From Arthonia radiata (Eukaryota; Ascomycota; Arthoniomycetes; Arthoniales; Arthoniaceae), in assembly GCA_002989075.1 (NCBI GenBank), contig PSQN01000011.1, forward strand, positions 711,131-775,130: a DNA stretch of 64,000 nucleotides, given 5' to 3'. Numbering within the stretch: position 1 is the stretch's first letter; every line of letters starts with the position of its first letter. A program made the translations under genes and the position numbers. The notes beneath the pieces are model-generated. The model was not told where the DNA came from and made no database searches. It worked only from the letters and a program-made list of their open reading frames with translations. This document shows positions 56,676 to 64,000 of the stretch, in pieces.

Positions 56676-56963
56676 TCAAGTGGGAGCTGTGCCCTTATCC
56701 TTGCCTTCATCATGGTGTTTTTTGACCGGCTTATGTCTGCTCACAAAACTTTCCGCGTGGGCCTAGATTACATTTCCAGTAAGTCCAGGGACGCAAGGGC
56801 TTTTGTCTTCAGCTGAGCAACTTACCGGTGCAAGACTGTGTGATTCTTCTGGAGTAATGTCGGCAGGAATTGGCTCGGGTTGCTTGCCAAATGTATCCTT
56901 GGGAAGGCTGCCATTTTTGTGGCCTTTAATGCCCAAAGTCAGAATCTCCTCCCAGTTTGGCAT
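56676..56963 (-). CDS. Small orphan protein, 74 aa
   Basis: Two exons: 56963-56826 and 56762-56676, intron 56763-56825 with GTAAGT donor and AATCTAG acceptor, in frame. Sequence: MPNWEEILTLGIKGHKNGSL, then FGKQPEPIPADITPEESHSL, then after the intron FVSRHKPVKKHHDEGKDKG ending TAPT. Hydrophilic and probably disordered, with a basic end. The strong donor and immediate frame agreement support a real gene in spite of its size. Family not recognised. Confidence 0.58.
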
Positions 56964-59673
56964 TGTGAAAGTGGTGCAGATTATTCAGCTAGGAGGGCTA
57001 AAAGTGGGATGATCTTGAGGTTTTTCGGCGAGATTGATAGGAGTTTGTGATCGACAACGTTGTACGGGACTGGTATAGGGTATAAATGGAGTGAGTGCAT
57101 GTGAACACCTCGCCAGCCGTGAAGTCTGAGTTCTTTCTGAACACATGTTTCTATTCTGATCTACTTGCGAGAAAGATCACTCGTAAGTCTACCAAAAGAA
57201 TGATGCCAAGGCTGTATTAGGCAAGGTTCGAGCAGTCGCCCAAAGCGGTTGGCTCGTGCCGTGCTTACGGCCTTGCGTTAGTAGCTCATCTCACCCGGCT
57301 TTTGCCAGGGGCCAGCTGTTCGCGCTGTATTACGGTACGCCATGAAAGTACATGAGCTTAATCTGACAGCTGTCGCAAGGGTGGCCTCACACAACACTTC
57401 CGACGTTTGCACACGAGCAAAGAGGCGGCAAGCTTGGCTCAGTTTGGCTTGAAACTCCCGCCACTTTATGCCGGGGCCAACCCCGGCCGTCGGACTACGG
57501 ATAGTAACGTTGCGAGAGCTTATTATTTTCAGGCGAGAGCTTAATGGGCTTCGACGGCAGCGTTTCAATAGCTGTCCTGTACTGTTGGGAAAACCCCGTT
57601 TTGATAAGCGGAGACACATCATCACAGTCCTGATGACTTGACGCATTCGTCTTGAGACACCTATTATATTCTTTGTCCACATCGTGTCAGCTAGCTTCGC
57701 AGTGGTGTGGAAACTGAATGGAGCACGAAGGTTTCGGTTGCAAGCGCAGCAAGGTTTCATGACAGCTAGGCATTCTCATCCTCAGTTGAGTTGCTCAAGG
57801 GGCTCGTGGCGTCCACCTCGCAACCCTTACCTCTGACAGAAGGGACACACAGAAACCGCACTCACCGTTAGAGACATGAGACGAGCGCTCCGCCATTACA
57901 TCAGCTGATTTCACCAGCTACTGCAAAAGCTGCGGGGCAACACCCCTACGCACGCTAGCCAACGGTCTAGAGATGCCAAAGAACACGTGTACTTCAGTCC
58001 TGAGGAGACACGCGCCACAAGGTGCAAGCAGACTCTTCGACGGCGCGCAATGCTAGACTGAATCTCATTGACGATTGTTCGATTTATTCAGCAACGGTCT
58101 TGCCTTCCTTTACTGATGGTGGGCTTCCTTGCCTCTTCATCTCATCTCCTTAGCAAAACAACAATGAAGCATACACGAAACCGCCTTGGTGGCTAAACGT
58201 CGTCCGCCATTTGCTATTACTACAGCCAATTGACGACATCAGGTAACGCTTGAGCAGCAAGCGTATAGACCCACGCGTTCCATCGCCAACAATTTCAGCA
58301 TCCGCATCGCAGGTATGCGGAGCGGCCAGCTCACGTATTCAATACCTTTAAAAATGTCACGAGGATCACCACTCGAGGGGCTCCACTGGTTGTGGAAGCC
58401 CGTGCTTCACAGCCCTGAGCAATTAATGCCCGAGCACAATCGATACCGCAGTCTAATCGGAAGACTTTGCTGAGAGCATCCTAGGCCTTTGGAATTGGAT
58501 GATCGTTCGACAGGTTTCCACACGCGAGGGTGCTGGGATTCACGTACCGTGCGATCTTGTCCATTTCAAGGAGCTGACCGCGATGTCAGGTCCCTTCCAC
58601 AAAAGTGGGAGAGGCTGTACCACGCGGCTATCTGCAAGTCAGCTGACAGCGGCGTCCGGCCACCTCAAAAGAAACAAAATGCGTTGTAGCTCGCATGTAT
58701 CTGCGCACATCGCGCTCTCGACTCGCAGAATATTGCCTGACCTTGACTTCAAGCCACCTGCAGAAGGACATGCCGCGCTACGCTCGTGCTGCTGCTCATG
58801 CATTACCGTCTAAACTGAGCGACTGTATTAAGCGCATCACAGGTCTCAAAATACAAGTCCAATGACAAGGCCAAGGCTTAGTTCACGTGCCAGCAAAGCC
58901 AGGAAAGTACATCGAGCATTTTGCCAGCTGGCATAGGTGTTACAGCGCGCTGCCCATTCCATTCCATACTTTACTTGTTCGAAGGTAAGACACGTTGTAT
59001 AGATGGAGCTGTTGGTGCGAAAGGAGTTCTCGGGATTACTTAGCAAGTTTTAAAGCTTTCACAGCCCCGTGTCTCTACGGATACTGCTGTCTCGTCCTGC
59101 AGGATGAACTCTGGGATCCGACCCACCTGGGGCGGCGAACCTCCCTGCGCGAAGGCACGGCTCGATCACGCGATGTCTTAAGTATGTCGTTAAGGCCACC
59201 GTGGCGCTCAGAATCCCGTGAGAACGTGTTCCAGCATTGTTGCTAGAAATCCGTGAGGGAAATACTGGGTGGCTTCGTGTTTGACGCGCTAGGGAGTGCG
59301 CTAGTCTGTTTCCGGCTTCGAGCAAATACCCTCACTACATCAACTCTGAAGAAGCTGAGAGGTATAGGATTGCGGTAGCTGGTAGAGAGGACCTGCTGAC
59401 TTCGCGCTCGGTCGTGAGTTTTTCGTCTATATGGTTGCGAAGTCTGAGTAACCTGATATGTGATAAGATTAGCATTCCATGTCGAAATGTATTCAGAAAA
59501 GGGTAGAAGAGCCAGCTATACTCTATTGCGGGAAGTATTGATCAGCTTTGAAGTTTCGTTTTATTGTTTCTAGCTAGTGACTTTGGGACATCGATAGCTG
59601 CCAAAGCGAGCCAGCGGAACATATTTCATTTGTAATTTACTGATGCGCAGAGATTCCATAATGAAGGCATCAG
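56964..59673. other. Long stretch without a supported gene
   Basis: Open frames at 57278-57760 (minus) and 58499-58813 (plus) were read and are not recognised; neither has splice-supported partners. No RNA gene or repeat seen. Confidence 0.35.
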
Positions 59674-60101
59674 CTAATCGCTATGTGGGTGGTTGTCAGT
59701 AAATCGATCGGCCCGCTGCTCTTCCTCGTCGGTGATCTGTTTCTTTTTCCTGAGACCGGTGCTGAGCCCATGTAAGAAGGTCTGCAGGTAGTACAGTTAG
59801 CCATGTTCCCGCTCTCGCGGTAGGGACGTACCCTCCCAACACTCACCTTTCCACCCTTCTTCTTGACCGTGTCTGACACGACCGCCTGGTCTGCTGCAGG
59901 CGCTTTATCTTCCATTTTGGCGACCGCTTTGACAGCGTTGACGACATCTCGGCCACAAGCCCATGTCACACCAGCAAAGAATGCCACCTTGGCCGCCTCA
60001 GTGACGATCCACCAGATCTGCCGCATGCTTTCGAAGGTAACGCGATCAATTACGGGTTGTCCACCTCCACCATCTCCTCCTGCCCCACCTGTTGATGGCA
60101 T
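59674..60101 (-). CDS. Small orphan protein with a hydrophobic segment, 120 aa
   Basis: Two exons: 60101-59847 and 59781-59674, intron 59782-59846 (GTGAGT donor, branch GGCTAAC, acceptor CTGCAG), in frame. The start has a Gly-rich stretch (GGAGGDGGGG). One hydrophobic helix follows (QIWWIVTEAAKVAFFAGVTW, about residues 29-48), then an Ala/Lys helix (NAVKAVAKMEDKAPAADQAV). The end is hydrophilic and charged (RKKKQITDEEEQRADRF). No signal peptide. Not recognised. Reminiscent in plan, not in sequence, of the small membrane protein at 54268. Confidence 0.6.
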
Positions 60102-61964
60102 GGCTACCCTATGAATTAACGATTGCGCCCGAAATTCTAGAACGTAATTTGGCAATGTGCCCAAGACTCACTTATCTGACGTTAGATGCGTGCTTGATGA
60201 TAGTTCTTCTACTGTGATTCTTTACCGTAAGACGAGCTTTCAAAAGCTAATGCAATGAGGCCAGAGAGCTGTGGTAACTGATCGTGTGTTGATGAGAGAG
60301 TATTGCTTCGATAACAGGAATCACGAGGTGATATAGCGACGAAGAATGTGCACATGAGATCCATGCCAGCTGGTTTTTGGATCTGCAATGCGAGTTGTTG
60401 GAATAGCCTGATGATGTTGTTTTCAAGACGTGTCTACGCGCCAAGGATGGAAGGTTGGTCTTGCTCTTGCAAAACCACACCTTATGGCGTGCTGTATTGC
60501 AGACGACTTTCCACGTTTCAAGTCGCGAGCGGGTTGTTGCCATCCACGCAGGAGCGCTGTCCCAGACCAAAAGGTTCATAGCAGGCCGGATAGAGGTCGT
60601 TGCAGTAGAGGTGGCCTCGGGATGATTGTTGCAAGAAGAAGCTAAGCTCCTGTAAGCTCGGTAGATGTGAACGTGTTCAAGCATCTGCGGTGTTAAGTAA
60701 AGAAGGAGTACATCTCTGACAAGCAAGAGGCCTTCCATGATGCTCTTGATAGGCTCGCCATCCCTGGGACGCAGTTGCTCATCCCCTACAGACTGCGTTC
60801 GTCGAAGTCATCTGTAAGGAAGCTTCCTGCAAATGTCGCAAGTGTTGCTCTGCGGGATGCATACGGACTGGTGGCCAGAAGTCTCAGTCTGAATCGACAG
60901 CAACAAGGCCTGACGTGAATACGAAATCCGTCCACATCCGAGCGCGTTTTGGCATGAGACTGTTCCATGCCATGCAACTTTTGTGTTGTAGGATTTTCCT
61001 CAGATCCATTCACATAGCATGGACTTGTTGTCGTGAGGTCTGGAAGAGTGGGTCAATCGTATGAAAATGAAATGGTCAAGCAGACGATGCCGATACTGGA
61101 CTCCCAGGATTTGTTGTAGGACCAATATTATCGATAACGGCTCGATATCTCTGCTAGCGCGTGTGGGCTCGTCGTCTCGTCGCCCATTTGGCGCAACCAT
61201 GGCAACGGTGACACCAGTTAAGACCTATTTCTCACATCATATCGCTTCTCCTTCACAACCGTCTTCGACAACTCCAGGTTCCGCTTCAAACTCGAATCGA
61301 AAAATGGCGATGGGATCCCTCGGGAATCCTCCATGTTTGTGAACGATGGATCCTACACGACATACGTACGATCCGCCCTTGCAGGAATACCTCGAAACTT
61401 CGCCAAAAGCTGGTTGTCGGGATTGCTCGACTTCTTGCAATATCCATGTATCGAAACACTGATGGGTGGTAACAAAGTGTCGCATGCGGAACAGTTGGGT
61501 GTCGAGTCGAGCAAGTATGCCTTCGGTGAGCAGACTAACGTGCCTCGAGGATGCTCGGCCCCACAGCCAACATCAGGGCACTTGGTAAGGCAGGCTGCGC
61601 GAAGTCTGTACCGGTGAAAGTTGCTCGTAACAGATTCGAACCGAAACCGCCTGAACTCTGCACATGTGCTACCAACACCTCCTGCGGTCTTGATGACAAT
61701 CGTGATGTGACAGCCTGTCAATTATGCCGCTGCTTGCATCCGTCTGAGAATCTTGACAGCTCGGTGTTTGAGACATCTCAATATTGTAAGATCTCAACAC
61801 ACCGTGTCTTCTTTCATACAAGCTTGCAAAGTCAATACCTGTTCGTTAGAGACTACTGCAATACAAAAGTCGTTGGCAAGCTCATCTCCACAGCACTCAA
61901 TCATCCGCCGAAACAGAGCTACAATTCCCAGCATATTCGCAGGAGACCCTTTAGGACAGTCAGT
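60102..61964. other. Long stretch without a supported gene
   Basis: A minus-strand frame at 60247-60738 starts with ATG (MEGLLLVRDVLLLYLTPQ) and a plus-strand frame around 61,260-61,480 reads smoothly (GIPRNFAKSWLSGLLDFLQ). Neither is recognised or splice-supported, so I do not call them. Confidence 0.35.
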
Positions 61965-62216
61965 ATGTCAAGTGCAAACGCCGAGATGCCGCCGGGGAGG
62001 TGGACCCCGGAACAGCGTTTGAAGTGGGCGGAATTGGAATTCGAGCACCCTTTGGACCGCACGAAGGCTGTCAAGAAGTACATGGAATGGACTGCGGATC
62101 ACCCAGGTAAGGAGCCAACGCCGCCTGCGGATATCATGAATTCCAGCGACGGCTCTGGCTCCAGCGGCGACGACACCAAGTCCAAGAAGAAGGGCGACAA
62201 AACGAAGGGGAAGTGA
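61965..62216 (+). CDS. Small orphan protein, 83 aa
   Basis: ATG at 61965, single exon, stop TGA at 62214-62216. Sequence starts MSSANAEMPPGRWTPEQRLK, continues WAELEFEHPLDRTKAVKKYM and EWTADHPGKEPTPPADI, and ends in a Ser/Gly then Lys-rich tail (KSKKKGDKTKGK). Hydrophilic; probably one or two helices plus a disordered tail. No domain recognised. The frame is open further upstream but without a better ATG. Confidence 0.55.
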   Translation: MSSANAEMPPGRWTPEQRLKWAELEFEHPLDRTKAVKKYMEWTADHPGKEPTPPADIMNSSDGSGSSGDDTKSKKKGDKTKGK

Positions 62217-64000
62217 GGCCCTAGGGTCGTTCCACACAGCGTGTATGTCCTTGTGTCGTCTCCTAATGTTCTCGTATTGACGTCTCCAAGACAACAATAT
62301 CTCAGCTACAGTCAATCATTCTTGCAGGCCCCACGGAAATTTCAAGGTCACACGCTGCTCACAATCCTCTCTACTTACGTCACTGAGAATATCGCTTACG
62401 GATCTATCTTTAAACCACAGAGATTTGATAAATTCTTGAGCTTGCCTTCATTGTAGCTTTCACTCCGTTCGATCTTTCTCATGTGGCATTCGGACTCATT
62501 GACTTGATTGACCATCTTGTAGCAAGCGCGTCAAGCCATGCGTCTCCTTATGAAGGAGGCGCAGCATCACCATGCACACTGCCGGTACGCCCTTGCCCAT
62601 TCGCTCACTCGAGCTCTCTAGAACTCTGTCGCAAGTCCGCTCCCATTTCTCCAACTGCATATCTTTCACATGTATACCAGCGCATGTAAGTGTTTGAAAC
62701 CCCGCAGAGTGTCTTCCTACGACTGAGCTAATCGATACGTCTTGCCCCCGGCAGCGCAGCGGGGTATGCTGGCACTTCAAAGTCTTCGCTATAGGATCGC
62801 ACTTGCGTGCTCGTGCCTTGCGCGCGTATGCTGAGAAGTTCTGCGGCTGTGATGCTTTGAGAAACACCAATGAGCTTCAAATGTCCACAAGGCCTTTGAT
62901 CATGCGCGACCGACGTAGTGATCAACAGGGTCGGCCGATCAATTTGAGCGAATGATAACAACCACTTGTGGTGAAGAGCGCTCACTGCCATTGCTGCTTG
63001 AATGTTTGCCTTTTCAGCAGAAGAAGTTCAGCAGACGCTCGAAATCGATGAAACGCAAAGCAAGCAGGTTTCCAGCAATGGCAAAGAAGATCAGAGCAGC
63101 GTAAGGAACCTTGGCATGCGAAAATGCTATATTTCCGAATCAGACGGGATGAGATCTCGTTTACCTTGACTAAAATCTTTAAGCGACGGCGACGCTGGAG
63201 ATGCGAAAAGAAAATGTGGCACAGTCGTTGGTTGGACTGCTAACCCGTACCTACGTACAAAGACTGCGGCCAATGCCCATCTGATACTGCATCAGTTCCA
63301 GTGGGAGACTCGCCTCTTCATATCATTGTATGTCTTCATAAATTCCACGTACTTCGAGTTCGCCTCACCGCGTTTCTCGTCACACTCATCTTTGGCATTT
63401 ACAGTTGCGCCAATACCTGCAGGCCAAAATCCGTCGTCTTCTCAGGGGAATAGTCACCCCGAGTAGCTACATCATATATCCTTCGAAGAAACCAGTTCCG
63501 AGACGTCTTGAGACTTTGCGGCTTCTACATCGCCGCCATTAAGGCATGCTCAAGAATCGGTTGATTTTGAGTTTCATCGTGTGGCGGTTGGACGCGGCCT
63601 TGATGCTAACGTGTCGTACATGTATCAATCTGAAATGGTAGCCAATGCCTCAATGAACCGCTGGGATGTTCAACAGTGAGCTCCGCGTCGAACCCTCCGC
63701 GGCCTTCAGTGAAAGGTTGCCAAGGGGTGTTTGTGTTTGTAGCGACTTTTTCCCAGGGATACCGGACTGTGTTGAAGCTCGCCGTCATGCTCCAGGTATT
63801 ATCGGAAGGTGGAGTCAATGCGTCCACACAGATGATGTACGTGGCCTCGAGTAGCTACTAGAGACGATATGGTGCTTGCAGCTGGATATTGATTGACGTA
63901 CTTAACAGACGTACTCAAGACTCGTGTTAACGTCAAAGTGGCCTATGAAGGCCACAAGAAAGACTCTTCAATCAGTTTCTGATCGTTCGTGTCCTGAAGA
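62217..64000. other. Mostly non-coding stretch to the window end
   Basis: One doubtful frame (62728-62991, separate entry). Otherwise short unrecognised open frames. Confidence 0.35.
62728..62991 (-). CDS. Doubtful hypothetical ORF, 87 aa
   Basis: ATG at 62991 (MAVSALHHKWLLSFAQIDRP), with HLKLIGVSQSITAAELLSIR and RSYSEDFEVPAYPAALPGA. It reads like a coding sequence in composition, but no domain, intron or partner supports it. Could be a gene remnant. Confidence 0.25.
   Translation of the reverse strand: MAVSALHHKWLLSFAQIDRPTLLITTSVAHDQRPCGHLKLIGVSQSITAAELLSIRAQGTSTQVRSYSEDFEVPAYPAALPGARRID

Noticed and set aside
57495-57680. Minus-strand frame with NRCLKTNASSHQDCDD, suggestive of a CHCH (twin Cx9C) protein
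   Set aside because: The spacing is Cx10C, a second cysteine pair is missing, and no ATG or splice partner was found.
1-64000. CRISPR arrays, bacterial operons, rRNA genes
   Set aside because: No regularly spaced short repeats and no rRNA-like segments were seen; the DNA is fungal nuclear sequence with spliceosomal introns.

Overview
The window is filamentous ascomycete DNA, most likely Dothideomycetes. Introns are short (41-131 nt in well-supported genes) with GTANGT-type donors and CTAAC/CTGAC branch sites. The gene set is typical of filamentous fungi: a D-arabinono-1,4-lactone oxidase, a NACHT-ankyrin receptor, an ACSF3-like synthetase and small secreted or orphan proteins. A long AT-rich block carries the C-to-T/G-to-A signature of repeat-induced point mutation (RIP). 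The class-level assignment is inference.

Layout: (1) 1-4.6 kb: the 3' part of an aminoglycoside-phosphotransferase-like gene, one intact and one decayed member of an unrecognised 'WY-module' family. (2) 4,614-25,029: a three-level retrotransposon nest. A minus-strand Ty1/Copia element (185-bp LTRs) contains a plus-strand Ty3/Gypsy chromovirus (472-bp LTRs, target duplication AAGAG). That in turn contains a young minus-strand Ty3/Gypsy chromovirus (196-bp LTRs, target duplication ATAAC). The two outer elements are heavily RIP-mutated; the innermost has normal composition and LTRs differing at three sites. (3) 25.3-36.8 kb: a gene-sparse stretch with five more WY-module genes, a beta-trefoil-like membrane protein, a possible tiny gene and a small secreted cysteine-rich protein. 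(4) 38.4-53.7 kb: conventional genes, namely a GNAT acetyltransferase, a peroxisomal acyl-CoA oxidase divergent from an ACSF3-like acyl-CoA synthetase, a nine-exon SesB-like hydrolase/NACHT/ankyrin receptor, a Herp/Usa1-like ubiquitin-domain membrane protein and ALO1. (5) 54-64 kb: four small orphan genes, three of them with one intron, in mostly non-coding DNA.

The most notable observation is the WY-module family. Seven loci on both flanks of the transposon nest encode one to three copies of an ~85-residue, probably helical module centred on W-[YF]-x-[IVL]-A, most followed by Arg/Ser-Pro-rich tails. I do not recognise the family. Second, both Gypsy elements, although of different age and sequence, carry an antisense cysteine-rich gene in the same place between pol and the 3' LTR.

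Exon boundaries were worked out by hand from splice signals and reading-frame continuity; no search or alignment program was run.
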